A stretch of DNA of 55,992 bases from an uncultured Flavobacterium sp. (GCF_946220915.1 NZ_CAMIHH010000009.1:1-55992); one strand, 5' to 3'. Positions 24,438-33,613 are shown, numbered from the stretch's first letter. Notes: a model not told the origin generated them from the letters alone. Translations and numbers: made by a program.

Positions 24438-24464
24438 GATTGCGTTTTACCCAAAGATAGCGAA

Positions 24465-25364
24465 TTATTTCCTGCCGGGCAGTTTTACATTCATAAGCAC
24501 AATGGCTCCAAGTATGAGCGCGATCCCGATCCATTGCGTAACGCTCACTTTTTCCTGAAGGATGACATAGGCCATCATTACCGAAACCGGAAGTTCCAGC
24601 GAGGCCACAATACTGCCAAGCCCCAGCCCGGCATGCGGGAAGCCTGCGTTGAGCAGCATGGGCGGAATAATGGTACCGAAAAGTGCCAGCACGATACCCC
24701 AGGTAAGGAATATCTCAAAATTGAAGGACCCCGTCCAGGTATAGGCCGTAAAAGCCATGACAACCACCGCACCTCCCAGAAGCATGAACAGGCTGCGCTG
24801 CGCCGAAGATACGTGCGTGGCAATGGTATTGCTTGTAAACATAGTTGCAGTAAATGATGCTGCAGCCAATAGCCCAAATGCTATGCCGGTGGGATTGAGC
24901 GTGTTAATATTGCTTATAAGATTGGCTGCCAATACCGTTCCTGCCAATACAATGGCAACTGCAACTATCTTTTTAGCCGATGGAAATTCCTTTGCCATGA
25001 GCGATTCGAGCAGTACGCTCATCCAGACGGTTTGCATCAGGAATACAATACAAATAGAAACCGGGATGCCAAAATATACGGCGAGGTAGTAAAACACACT
25101 GGTAAAGCCCATTGATGTACCGGCAACCATGAGTTTTGTCCTGTCTTTGGCCGTAGCTTTTACAACTTCAGATCCTTTTTTTGCTTTTTGGAAAATATTG
25201 ATAATAAGCACACCCACAATACCCAGCAGTATTTGCGAGGCAGTAACCTCTGCGGTGGTATAGCCGTCCATATAAGCCTTCTTTACAAATGTGGCCAGCA
25301 TGCCGTAGCTCGATGCGCCAAGGCCAACCAATATAACCCCCTTCAGAATATTTTTTTGTATCAT
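24465..25364 (-). CDS. DMT superfamily transporter (EamA domains)
   Basis: The 299-residue protein has ten predicted membrane helices in two EamA-like halves (about 10-140 and 155-295). The first contains GVILVGLGASSYGMLATFVKKAY. The second contains GIAFGLLAAASFTATMFTSN and ends VTQWIGIALILGAIVLMNVKLPG, the typical end of EamA proteins. It is an inner-membrane exporter or importer of small metabolites such as amino acids; substrate cannot be told. The DoxX-like gene follows on the same strand. Confidence 0.9.
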   Translation of the reverse strand: MIQKNILKGVILVGLGASSYGMLATFVKKAYMDGYTTAEVTASQILLGIVGVLIINIFQKAKKGSEVVKATAKDRTKLMVAGTSMGFTSVFYYLAVYFGIPVSICIVFLMQTVWMSVLLESLMAKEFPSAKKIVAVAIVLAGTVLAANLISNINTLNPTGIAFGLLAAASFTATMFTSNTIATHVSSAQRSLFMLLGGAVVVMAFTAYTWTGSFNFEIFLTWGIVLALFGTIIPPMLLNAGFPHAGLGLGSIVASLELPVSVMMAYVILQEKVSVTQWIGIALILGAIVLMNVKLPGRK

Positions 25365-25494
25365 CTTTCAAAATTAAAAAGCTGGCAAAGATATTACTTA
25401 GATTTAATACGCAGGTTAAAATGCGGTTTTCTTTTTTGGAAATACTAAACAGTGTAATATACAGTTATCAGGTAATACCTTATATGCTAACTAT

Positions 25495-26106
25495 ATGACC
25501 CGCACCATTATCCTTCTGCTTTTCGGGCTGATCAGCTGCATCGGCACTCCCGAAGCCGAAACTGCAAAAAACCGCAAGGCCGTAAAAGAGTATGCCTCCA
25601 GGCATACCGAGGCGAAGGCATTTTGCAGCAAGGAGGGCTTTAACGAGGATTATTACTTCCTCATAGACATGAGCATACACTCCGGCCGGAACCGCTTTTT
25701 TGTATACGACTTTAAGCAGAAGAAAATTACCGACAGCAACATTGTAACCCATGGCAGCTGCGACATTCATGAAGATAATGATGAAAAATGGGAGAAGGCC
25801 AGATTCAGCAATGCCGATGGCAGCCACTGCACGGCAAAAGGCAAGTATAAAATTGGGAGGCGTGATTACAGTTCGTGGGGCATTAAGGTCAAGTACTGGC
25901 TGCACGGGCTGGAAAATTCCAACAACAATGCCGTAGTACGTGTGGTTGTGCTGCATTCCTGGACAGAAGTACCCGATAACGAGATCTTTCCGGCCTATGC
26001 ACCGCTAAGCTGGGGATGCCCGGCAGTATCCGACAATTTTATGAAGGTGCTGGATGCAAAACTTCAAAAGACAGCAAAACCCGTACTGCTCTGGATAATC
26101 GAATAG
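25495..26106 (+). CDS. Murein L,D-transpeptidase catalytic-domain family lipoprotein
   Basis: The 203-residue protein begins MTRTIILLLFGLISC, a short lipoprotein signal with candidate Cys15. The rest matches the YkuD_2-type family: DYYFLIDMSIHSGRNRFFVYDF, ARFSNADGSHCTAKGKYKI, LHSWTEVP with His154, and SWGCPAVSDNF with the candidate catalytic Cys175. Known L,D-transpeptidases of the wider YkuD superfamily crosslink or trim peptidoglycan peptides with a Cys/His pair. Whether this subgroup is active is unclear. It converges on the DUF1501 gene with one base between the stop codons. Confidence 0.85.
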   Translation: MTRTIILLLFGLISCIGTPEAETAKNRKAVKEYASRHTEAKAFCSKEGFNEDYYFLIDMSIHSGRNRFFVYDFKQKKITDSNIVTHGSCDIHEDNDEKWEKARFSNADGSHCTAKGKYKIGRRDYSSWGIKVKYWLHGLENSNNNAVVRVVVLHSWTEVPDNEIFPAYAPLSWGCPAVSDNFMKVLDAKLQKTAKPVLLWIIE

Positions 26107-26107
26107 C

Positions 26108-27274
26108 CTAAAACAGCCCGGTTACCGGCTGGTTTTTTATCCCGATCAAATTAGGATTGAAGCTGAACTTATCTTTAAGCAGGCTGGCGTATACGCTCCT
26201 GAAATCGATGGTGTATTTCAGGTCGCCGCCATCAAGGTCGGACAGGTTGGGGTTTCCGCCTAAAAGTTTTCCCTTATTGCCTCCGCCTATTACAAACATC
26301 GGTGCCGCCTTACCATGGTCGGTTCCCGTGCCGTTATCTGCCACACGCCTGCCAAATTCTGAAAAAATAACCAGGGTAACCTCCTCCAGCTTTTTAGCGG
26401 CTTTAATGTCTTTATAAAAAGAATAAACAGCATCGTTGAGCAGGGAGAGCTTTGAGTTATGCACAACCAACTGGTTTTGGTGCGTGTCAAAACCCGTATG
26501 CGACGTATAGTACACTTTAGAATTGAGCCCTCCTTTGATAAGTTTCGCGATCCATTCCATATTCCTGCCCAGCTCTGATTTGGGATAGGCAATGCCCGAC
26601 GGCGCGGCTTTTTTCAGCGCATCCTGTACCACGGCCGAACCTTCGGACATGGAACCGGCAATTTTCCTGACGAAATCGAGTTGTGGATTGTCTGATAGCC
26701 TTGCAGGGCTGTCCTGGTTTTTCTGATTCGGGTTATTCCGGTAGGTCAGTGTCATACTGTTGGGCTCAATGCCCCTTAGGGCAAGGTTATCAATGCTGTC
26801 GGCATTTATAGCCCCTGTAGGATGGTGATCCCTGTAATGGTGGTCCAGGAAACGTCCGAGCCAGCCCTCTGTAAGATATTCGCCAGACCCAGAAGCCGTC
26901 TGCCATATTTCCTGCCCCCTGAAATGGGAAAGCACCGGCTCCGGATAGCCTACATTTTGCAGCACCGTCATGTCGCCCTGTTGCAATATATCGGCAAATC
27001 CCTTTAAAGACGGATGGAATGCCATGCCCTGTCCTGCTGTGATAACACTATTTTTTGCAAAGGAAATGTTAGGCCGCAGCTTATAGTACAGGTCATCCTG
27101 GAAAGGGATAAATGTATTGAGCCCGTCATTACCCCCGCTGAGCTGTATGAACACGAGGCAGCTGTCGGATTTCGACAGGTTATCCTGCATTCCAAATGAA
27201 TACAGGAAATCCGGTACAACGAGCAGGCCGCCTGTGAATGTGCCCGTGAGCTTAAAAAAATTTCTCCTGTTCAT
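26108..27274 (-). CDS. DUF1501 domain-containing exported protein
   Basis: The 388-residue protein begins MNRRNFFKLTGTFTGGLLVVP, with the RRNFFK core of a Tat-type signal. The family motifs follow: CLVFIQLSGGNDGLNTFIPFQDDLYY (about 39-64), GMAFHPSLKGFADILQQGDM, HTGFDTHQNQ, and VIFSEFGRRVADNGTGTDHGKAAPMFVIGG. The last of these carries the sulfatase/alkaline-phosphatase-like D-H signature. The biochemical role is unknown. It is always found next to DUF1800 genes, as here, where it follows by 11 bases. Confidence 0.92.
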   Translation of the reverse strand: MNRRNFFKLTGTFTGGLLVVPDFLYSFGMQDNLSKSDSCLVFIQLSGGNDGLNTFIPFQDDLYYKLRPNISFAKNSVITAGQGMAFHPSLKGFADILQQGDMTVLQNVGYPEPVLSHFRGQEIWQTASGSGEYLTEGWLGRFLDHHYRDHHPTGAINADSIDNLALRGIEPNSMTLTYRNNPNQKNQDSPARLSDNPQLDFVRKIAGSMSEGSAVVQDALKKAAPSGIAYPKSELGRNMEWIAKLIKGGLNSKVYYTSHTGFDTHQNQLVVHNSKLSLLNDAVYSFYKDIKAAKKLEEVTLVIFSEFGRRVADNGTGTDHGKAAPMFVIGGGNKGKLLGGNPNLSDLDGGDLKYTIDFRSVYASLLKDKFSFNPNLIGIKNQPVTGLF

Positions 27275-27285
27275 GGCAGTGCATT

Positions 27286-28662
27286 TTAAATAAGTTGGAA
27301 TTCGGGTGTTTTCAGCATAAAGTTCAGCAATCGCATTACGCCATTTTCTGCGCCTTCCGCGCGCGGATTAAAGTCATGCCGCAGCATATTCTCAAAATCG
27401 GCCTGCAAATCGGCATCAACATTAAACAACAGCCTGCCAGAAAGTCCTGCAATTATGGCCTTATTATTACCACTCCTGTCCCAATCGGGTTTTACGGCCA
27501 TCTTTTCGAGGGCTTCATTACCTTCCTGTGCAAAAATTTTAACCCGCCGTGCGTTGGTAACTTTTGTGCAGAGCAGGTCGGCCAGGTTATGCCGCTGCTG
27601 GTATATTTGTGTTGAAAGCCAATAGTTGCCCCCGTTCCATCCCTTTACGTTAGGGTGGTTAAAAAGGTCCATTCCCTGTAGCCTTGTAAAGTGCGCCACC
27701 ATCCTGCTGTTGATCGGCTTAGCCTTAAACTCATGAAGCAGCTGGAGGATGAACAGCATGGGGTCTTTAATTTTAGAACCTTGTGTGGACTTAGCAAATT
27801 CTTCGGTAAACATCCTGAGCAAAAAAGGCTCCATTTCAAAATCCTTTTCCCTGAGGTAATCGCCGTAATAAGTTACCAGTTTTTCTGGAGGATTGTCATA
27901 AATGAACCACTTCAGTATCTTCCTTGTAATGAAATAAGGCGCGCTCTTCTGCTGAAAAATGATGTCAACCATTTCATCGGCCTTAAAGTTGCCTTTTTTT
28001 CCAAAATAAGTAAAAGGCTCTTCGTTCTCTTTAGACGGTTTGTATACTGCATTTTCGTCTCCTACGGTGAGCCCTGCAAGCCCTTTGGCACCATTTTTAA
28101 TATCCTGTTCGGTATAATTGCCAATGCCCAGTGTGAAAAGCTCCAGCAGTTCCCGGCTCAGGTTCTCGTTAAAATTCCCCTTCACATTGGTATTGTTGTC
28201 CAGGTACCTGACCATGATATTGGTCTGGAGCATCTTTTTTGTCAGCTCCCTGAAGTTGCCAAACGCATTTTCGCGAAGTAGCTTATTATGCGTATATAGC
28301 CAGTAGTTGACGCTTACCTTGTTAAACGATGCAACGTAGTGATTGTGCCAAAACAATGTCATTTTTTCACGGAGGGGAAACTCCTGGCTGCGCATCCTGT
28401 CTATCCACCAGGCCTTGAGCTCCAGTATGGTGTCATTGCGTTCCATCTTGGCAGCACGCTTGGCCTCCCGGTCTTCTGCCATGCGGTTGGCTGTGCGTAT
28501 CTCAAGCACTGTTTTGGGCAACGCTTCAATAAAGGCAGGCGTTGCAACCGGTGACGGTGCAAAGGAGCTTCGCACAAAACGCCCTATGCCGTCCTTTTTT
28601 ATCTTCGCGGCCTCTCTGCTGCTAAACCCGAGCCGTAGTGACCAAAGTGTGTTGTTATCCAT
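27286..28662 (-). CDS. DUF1800 domain-containing protein
   Basis: The 458-residue protein is mostly helical and has the DUF1800 hallmarks: MRSQEFPLREKMTLFWHNHYV (about 112-132), NLSRELLELFTLGIGNYTEQDI (about 185-206), and GWNGGNYWLSTQIYQQRHNLADLL. The C-terminus is FMLKTPEFQLI. No signal peptide is evident. The partner DUF1501 gene follows after 11 bases, so the two form an operon. The pair is widespread in Bacteroidota and other phyla without a firmly assigned function. Confidence 0.92.
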   Translation of the reverse strand: MDNNTLWSLRLGFSSREAAKIKKDGIGRFVRSSFAPSPVATPAFIEALPKTVLEIRTANRMAEDREAKRAAKMERNDTILELKAWWIDRMRSQEFPLREKMTLFWHNHYVASFNKVSVNYWLYTHNKLLRENAFGNFRELTKKMLQTNIMVRYLDNNTNVKGNFNENLSRELLELFTLGIGNYTEQDIKNGAKGLAGLTVGDENAVYKPSKENEEPFTYFGKKGNFKADEMVDIIFQQKSAPYFITRKILKWFIYDNPPEKLVTYYGDYLREKDFEMEPFLLRMFTEEFAKSTQGSKIKDPMLFILQLLHEFKAKPINSRMVAHFTRLQGMDLFNHPNVKGWNGGNYWLSTQIYQQRHNLADLLCTKVTNARRVKIFAQEGNEALEKMAVKPDWDRSGNNKAIIAGLSGRLLFNVDADLQADFENMLRHDFNPRAEGAENGVMRLLNFMLKTPEFQLI

Positions 28663-28730
28663 ACCGGCAATTAATAGTCATTTATAAATTTAGACTATTC
28701 CGCCATGCAAAAGTTTAAAATAAGTTTAAA

Positions 28731-29132
28731 TTATTTTTCGGCCTCTTCCATCAGGTCGCTCAGGTGTACGCGCAACGCCCTTACCGAAATGCTTATTTCC
28801 CAAAAAGAAACACCCAATGAAACCAATAGCAGCAAAAGGCTCAACCCGAACAGGTAAGCGCCCCAGTCCTGTACACCTGCAAATAGCAGTGCCATCGCAA
28901 AAACCGAAAAGAAAAGGCTCAGCACACCATACATCTGCATGTGGCGTATCAGTGTAAGTCGGAGGCTAAGGTTTTTTATCTCGACCAAAATGCTTTTATT
29001 TTGGTTTTGCTGGTAGCTTACCTTTAGCCCGCGTACAATAGTGGCTATGGTAAGAAACCGGTTGGTATACGCCAGGAGTATAAGCGATGTGGCAGAAAAT
29101 AATAAGGCCGGTGTTTCTATGGGAAGGGTCAT
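28731..29132 (-). CDS. DUF2721 domain-containing membrane protein
   Basis: The 133-residue protein has three hydrophobic segments (ALLFSATSLILLAYTNRFL, MYGVLSLFFSVFAMALLFAG, AYLFGLSLLLLLVSLGVSFWEI) separated by a charged helix (LKVSYQQNQNKSILVEIKNLSLRLTLIRHM). It ends in an amphipathic helix. This is the usual DUF2721 layout and length. Function is unknown. It follows the Fic gene by 46 bases and may be cotranscribed. Confidence 0.85.
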   Translation of the reverse strand: MTLPIETPALLFSATSLILLAYTNRFLTIATIVRGLKVSYQQNQNKSILVEIKNLSLRLTLIRHMQMYGVLSLFFSVFAMALLFAGVQDWGAYLFGLSLLLLLVSLGVSFWEISISVRALRVHLSDLMEEAEK

Positions 29133-29178
29133 TTTTTGAATGGATTTATTGGATCATTCGTTTATCTGGTTGATGCGG

Positions 29179-29976
29179 TTATTCGTGGCTTTGATTATTT
29201 GTTATTGACTGAGGAAGCATCAGGATGAATGACAGTGACTGCGCATAATCCAAATGTTCATACTCAATGCCCAGCCTGCGGATGTTAGCATAATACGTCC
29301 CGTGCCTTTTGTAATATTCTTTTTCCGATTGAACAAACCATGCCTTGCCGCCGAGCTTTTGGGCTAAAAACCATTTTTCAAGCAGGCGTGCCGTGCGGCC
29401 ATTGCCGTCATCGAATGGGTGTATTTTTACAAACACCAAATGAAGCATTGAAGCGAAGAAGAATACTTGATCAAACTCCAATTCTTCTTCCAATAGTGTA
29501 TCAAGATCAGCATAAAACTTCGCCATTTCCGAAGGCACTTCCCCTGGGGCTGCGGCTACGTATTCTATACGCCCATCATCGGTAACGACAAACATATTCC
29601 CTTTACGTAACTGCATCTGCTGTTTTTCGGGCAGGATATTCTTCGTTAGCAGTGCGTGCGTGCGCATCAGGTTTTGGGGTGTAAGTGGATTGCTTTGGGC
29701 AAATTCGTAAGCACCGTAAAGGTCGTCGATCTTATGGGTATAGTGGGGTTGATATTCTACCCCCAGTCGCTTGTGTTTAATGAAGGAATCCAGCTCTATC
29801 TCCTCTCCTTCTATCTTTGATGAAAATACCGCCGATACTGAAGTATAAAAACTAAAGCTATTCATGCTTAGTTCACTGTCACGGAGATTTTCGAAACAAT
29901 CTTTTACAGATGTATTCAATTCGGACGTGTAATCCGGCAGTAAAGTGGTTGGAATTATTTTTAGGGATGGGGCCAT
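29179..29976 (-). CDS. Fic family protein with N-terminal inhibitory motif
   Basis: The 265-residue protein has the complete Fic catalytic motif HPFDDGNGRTAR with His186 (H-x-F-x-x-G-N-G-R-x-x-R), predicting AMP transfer from ATP to a target hydroxyl. An upstream SSKIEG (52-57) fits the (S/T)xxxE(G/N) inhibitory helix of class II Fic proteins, where the Glu (Glu56) blocks ATP binding. An N-terminal Fic_N-like region precedes the core, and no C-terminal winged helix is seen. The protein is therefore probably self-inhibited and cytoplasmic. No FicA-type antitoxin gene is adjacent, consistent with class II. Confidence 0.9.
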   Translation of the reverse strand: MAPSLKIIPTTLLPDYTSELNTSVKDCFENLRDSELSMNSFSFYTSVSAVFSSKIEGEEIELDSFIKHKRLGVEYQPHYTHKIDDLYGAYEFAQSNPLTPQNLMRTHALLTKNILPEKQQMQLRKGNMFVVTDDGRIEYVAAAPGEVPSEMAKFYADLDTLLEEELEFDQVFFFASMLHLVFVKIHPFDDGNGRTARLLEKWFLAQKLGGKAWFVQSEKEYYKRHGTYYANIRRLGIEYEHLDYAQSLSFILMLPQSITNNQSHE

Positions 29977-30142
29977 GAATGTTTCTCTACGTCAAAGATA
30001 GGAATAAATCAAAAAGACTTATACCAAAAGTTACCCATCAGGTCCGGGGGTTCTTCTTCGCTTGCCATTCCCTGGCGATGCACATTCATCCGGTTTGATA
30101 AATGCGGCGAGCCGAATCCAGATATGCAGTTGATAAAAGATA

Positions 30143-30169
30143 AAAAACCTGTAGCTCTCACTACAGGTC
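30143..30169 (-). terminator. Intrinsic terminator of htpG
   Basis: On the minus strand, an 8-bp stem ACCTGTAG / CTACAGGT (30162-30169 with 30148-30155) with a 6-base loop is followed by UUUUUU (30148-30143). It lies 35 bases after the htpG stop. Confidence 0.9.
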
Positions 30170-30203
30170 TTTCATCTATCATCTAAAAGTCTATTATCTA
30201 AAT

Positions 30204-32090
30204 CTACTTTATCAGTTCAAAGCTCCTCTTGACAAAAGCTGTCAGTTCTTCACCCTTTAACAGGTTTTGGCTAAGTTTGGCAAGGTCGAGCGCCTGCTTT
30301 ACCAAAGCCTCCTGGTGCGATTTGTCGCTGCTGCTCAGGATGGATGACGACAGCTCGTGGTTAGTGTTTACTACGAGGTTGTACATATCCGGGAAGTTAC
30401 CCATGCCAAACATACCGCCGCCGCCGCTCTGGCTCATTTCCTTCATGCGGCGCATGAACTCCGGCTGCGTGATCATGAATGGCGCGGCATTGCTGTCCAT
30501 TGCCTCAAGCTGCACCGAGTAGCCTGATTTTGGCACGAATTCCTCAATCGTGGTTTTCAGGGTTTCCTTTTCCTCATCGCTTAACTTTGAAATCTGCTCC
30601 TCATCTTTTTTGATGAGCTTGTCAATATGGTCAGCATCCACGCGGGCGAATGTCAGGTTCTCGTTATCGGCTTCCAGCTTTTGGATAAGGTGCGATACTA
30701 TTGGCGAATCCAGCAGCAATACCTCATAACCTTTTGCCTGTGCAGCCTCAATATAGCCATGCTGTGCATCGCCATTGGAAGCATACAGCACCACCAGCTT
30801 GCCATCTTTATCGGTTTGCGTGGCTGCCAGTTTTTCTTTAAGCTCCTCAAGCGTATAGAACTTTTCATCTACTGTTGGGTACAGTACAAAAGCACCTGCC
30901 TTTTCATAGAATTTCGGCTCGCTCAGCATGCCATACTCCAGCACGATCTTGATGTCGTTCCATTTTTGCTCAAAATCGTCACGGTTCTCATTAAACAGCG
31001 ATTTTAGCTTATCGGCTACCTTTCGCGTAATATAGTTGGATATCTTTTTAACAGCGCCATCGGCCTGTAGGTAGGAGCGCGATACGTTCAGCGGGATGTC
31101 CGGGCTATCGATCACGCCACGCAGCATGGTAAGGAATTCCGGCACAATGCCCTCCACGTTGTCTGTTACGAACACCTGGTTCTGGTACAGCTGAATTTTG
31201 TCCTTCTGCACCTGCAGGTCAGATGACAGTTTCGGGAAGTATAAGATGCCTGTCAGGTTAAAAGGGTAATCTACATTCAGGTGGATGTTGAATAGCGGCT
31301 CCTCAAACTGCATCGGGTACAGTTCATGGTAAAATGCTTTATAGTCTTCTTCGTTAAGGTCAGCGGGCTGCTTAGTCCATGCAGGGTTTGGGTTGTTAAT
31401 GATGTTGTCAACCTCAATTTCATCCGGGTGAAAATGCTCTGTAGCATCATCGGGTGTAGGAAGCGTTTCTTTACGGGTACCGAATTTGATAGGCACCGGC
31501 ATGAACTTATTGTACTTTTTAAGCAATTCGCGGATGCGCCCTTCTTCAAGGAATTCGGTTGAATCTTCGGCAATATGCAGGATGATTTCCGTGCCCCTTT
31601 CGGTTTTATCCGAAGGTTCAAGGGTAAATTCCGGACTTCCGTCGCAGGTCCAGTGCACCGCAGGCTCATCCTTGTAGGATTTGGTAATGATCTCTACCTT
31701 CTCTGCCACCATGAAGGCCGAATAGAATCCAAGCCCGAAATGGCCTATGATACCGGAATCTTTGGCAGAATCCTTATACTTTTCAAGAAATTCCTCAGCG
31801 CCGGAAAATGCTACCTGGTTGATGTATTTTTCTACTTCCTCGCCGGTCATGCCAAGGCCCTGGTCTGTAATGTGTATTTTTTTGCCGTCCTTGTCAATCT
31901 TTACCTCAATAACGGGATTGCCATATTCTACACTCGCCTCTCCTATGCCAGTAAGGTGCTTCAACTTAAGGGTAGCATCTGTTGCATTCGACACGAGTTC
32001 ACGAAGGAATATCTCATGGTCGCTGTATAGGAACTTTTTGATGAGTGGAAATATATTCTCCACCGAAACATTGATTTTTCCTGTTGTCAT
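30204..32090 (-). CDS. htpG: Molecular chaperone HtpG (Hsp90)
   Basis: The 628-residue protein starts at MTTGKINVSVENIFPLIKKF. An upstream in-frame Met at 32177 would add 29 residues absent from the family. The N-terminal GHKL ATPase carries the Hsp90 signature YSDHEIFLRELVSNATDATLK, ITDQGLGMTGEEV and GHFGLGFYSAFMV. The middle domain (LFNIHLNVDYPFNLTGILYFP, NVSRSYLQADGAVKKISNYI) and the C-terminal dimerisation domain follow. It is an ATP-dependent cytoplasmic chaperone that assists folding under stress. It stands alone as a transcription unit. Confidence 0.97.
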   Translation of the reverse strand: MTTGKINVSVENIFPLIKKFLYSDHEIFLRELVSNATDATLKLKHLTGIGEASVEYGNPVIEVKIDKDGKKIHITDQGLGMTGEEVEKYINQVAFSGAEEFLEKYKDSAKDSGIIGHFGLGFYSAFMVAEKVEIITKSYKDEPAVHWTCDGSPEFTLEPSDKTERGTEIILHIAEDSTEFLEEGRIRELLKKYNKFMPVPIKFGTRKETLPTPDDATEHFHPDEIEVDNIINNPNPAWTKQPADLNEEDYKAFYHELYPMQFEEPLFNIHLNVDYPFNLTGILYFPKLSSDLQVQKDKIQLYQNQVFVTDNVEGIVPEFLTMLRGVIDSPDIPLNVSRSYLQADGAVKKISNYITRKVADKLKSLFNENRDDFEQKWNDIKIVLEYGMLSEPKFYEKAGAFVLYPTVDEKFYTLEELKEKLAATQTDKDGKLVVLYASNGDAQHGYIEAAQAKGYEVLLLDSPIVSHLIQKLEADNENLTFARVDADHIDKLIKKDEEQISKLSDEEKETLKTTIEEFVPKSGYSVQLEAMDSNAAPFMITQPEFMRRMKEMSQSGGGGMFGMGNFPDMYNLVVNTNHELSSSILSSSDKSHQEALVKQALDLAKLSQNLLKGEELTAFVKRSFELIK

Positions 32091-32412
32091 ATAAAATGTA
32101 TTTTTATGATTTGTCTTTGCTGATCTACTCAAAAAAAATACCAAGGAATGTTTGGTGACAAATTGGCATTTTGGCATAACTGTTAAAGAAAAGAATTTTT
32201 AAGAAAAGATTAATACGCAGGAAATTATGTCACGGCCAACTGCCTAATACCTTTAAAATTTAGCCCTTCCAATTTACATCAAAAACTCCGTGTAAGAAAA
32301 AATAAACAATTTCCTGTTAAAAAAACAACTCAGGTATTGTAAAGTTTGCCACAAACGTAGTAACTTTAGTCTCCGAAATATGAAAAACTGAACTTAAAGC
32401 TGATTAACAATT
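32091..32412. other. Divergent intergenic region, htpG / lipoprotein
   Basis: No gene is seen. It holds the upstream region of htpG, with two close TTGGCA repeats (32163-32168, 32171-32176) preceded by TGACA (32156-32160). It also holds the putative promoter of the lipocalin-like lipoprotein at 32337-32368. Confidence 0.6.
32337..32368 (+). promoter_or_regulatory. Candidate promoter of the lipoprotein-ompA operon
   Basis: A TTG (32337-32339) and TAACTTTA (32361-32368, one mismatch to TAnnTTTG) are 21 bases apart. The start codon is 45 bases downstream. Confidence 0.45.
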
Positions 32413-32862
32413 ATGAAAAAATTCCTTTTTTTAAGCCTGTTCGTGATAGCGCTGGCATCATGCGGCTCACTTGACACAAAATCCCAAACCGGGCTTAAAG
32501 GCAACTGGACCATTACAAGCGTAACCTATCCGGGATCTGAATACATCAAGGTAACATCATTCGATATTGCCGACTCCAAATGCCTTGAAGGCAGTTCATG
32601 GAATTTTGTGTCGAACAACAACAAAGGCACCATGAGCATCAGTAAAGCCGACTGCCCATCATTTACCAGCCCGATCGTATGGACGGTAACCAAAGAAGGC
32701 GCATTTACCCTGAAAATTACCAATGGCGAAAAAGCAAAAAGGGTAACAGAAGGATATTTCCTGCAAATGAGGAACCAAACCGAAAACTCATTCCAGCTTA
32801 TCGACAATGTAAATGTAGGCGGTAAGAATGTAGAGGTAACGTACCAATTCTCTAAAATGTAA
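32413..32862 (+). CDS. Lipocalin-family lipoprotein upstream of OmpA
   Basis: The 149-residue protein starts MKKFLFLSLFVIALASC, giving a lipobox with Cys17. The mature part has the lipocalin_4-like pattern: GLKGNWTITSVTYPG, CLEGSSWNFVSNNNKGTMSIS, IVWTVTKEGAFTLKI, YFLQMRNQTENSFQLID and VEVTYQFSKM. This is a small beta-barrel lipoprotein. It precedes the OmpA-family gene by 29 bases, and the pairing is recurrent in Flavobacteriaceae, which suggests a joint envelope role. The ligand is unknown. Confidence 0.85.
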   Translation: MKKFLFLSLFVIALASCGSLDTKSQTGLKGNWTITSVTYPGSEYIKVTSFDIADSKCLEGSSWNFVSNNNKGTMSISKADCPSFTSPIVWTVTKEGAFTLKITNGEKAKRVTEGYFLQMRNQTENSFQLIDNVNVGGKNVEVTYQFSKM

Positions 32863-32891
32863 ATCAATAAAACAAAGTAAAAAGGATAATT

Positions 32892-33590
32892 ATGAAAACA
32901 ACGAAAATTTATGCCATTGCTGCGGCATTCATGTTCAGCATAGGCTTTACCTCATGCGAGGCAGTAAAAAATACAAATAACACACAGCGTGGCGTGGCCA
33001 TAGGTGCAGCCTCGGGTGCAGTCATTGGCGGTGTGCTTGGTAATAATGTAGGCAAAGGCGGCAATACAGCGCTGGGTGCCATTATCGGTGGTGTTGTAGG
33101 TGGCGCAGCGGGTGGACTCATTGGGAACAGGATGGACAAACAGGCCCAGAAAATAGACCAGGCGCTTCCGGGTGCAGAGGTTGAAAGGGTAGGCGAAGGC
33201 ATCAAGATCACCCTGGGCGAGAACTCAGTGAACTTTGACCTCAACAAATCTACACTTACGTCAACTGCAAAAGCCAACCTTGACAAGCTGGTTCCTGTAT
33301 TCAACGAATACCCTGATACCAACATCCAGATATTTGGCTATACTGACAGCACCGGTGCCGACGATTATAACCTTAAATTGTCAGAGCAAAGGGCGGGATC
33401 AGTAAAAAGCTACCTTTCAGGCAAAGGCATAACCTCTGCAAGGATCGTAACGCTGGGGCGTGGTGAAGCCGACCCGATTGCCGATAATGCCACCAAAGAC
33501 GGCCAGGCAAAAAACAGGCGCGTGGAGTTTGCCATTACTGCAAACGAAAAAATGATAGAAGATGCACAAAAGCAGGCAGAAAAGAAATAA
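32892..33590 (+). CDS. OmpA-family lipoprotein with glycine zipper
   Basis: The 232-residue protein has a signal MKTTKIYAIAAAFMFSIGFTSC with candidate acylated Cys22. A glycine-zipper segment (about 34-78, GAASGAVIGGVLGNNVGKGG, GAIIGGVVGGAAGGLIGNRMD) may insert into or associate with membrane. The C-terminal OmpA domain (about 105-220) has NFDLNKSTLTSTAKANLDKL, IFGYTDSTGADDYNLKLSEQRA and ARIVTLGRGEADPIADN...NRRVEF, the peptidoglycan-binding pattern. It probably tethers the outer membrane to the wall. It is second in an operon with the lipocalin-like gene and ends at a terminator. Confidence 0.92.
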   Translation: MKTTKIYAIAAAFMFSIGFTSCEAVKNTNNTQRGVAIGAASGAVIGGVLGNNVGKGGNTALGAIIGGVVGGAAGGLIGNRMDKQAQKIDQALPGAEVERVGEGIKITLGENSVNFDLNKSTLTSTAKANLDKLVPVFNEYPDTNIQIFGYTDSTGADDYNLKLSEQRAGSVKSYLSGKGITSARIVTLGRGEADPIADNATKDGQAKNRRVEFAITANEKMIEDAQKQAEKK

Positions 33591-33613
33591 GCCATGCTGA
33601 AAATGATAATGTA

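Noticed and set aside
29977..30142. Gene-free sequence between Fic and the htpG terminator, considered as an RNA gene
   Set aside because: No promoter box, long stem or conserved RNA motif could be recognised.
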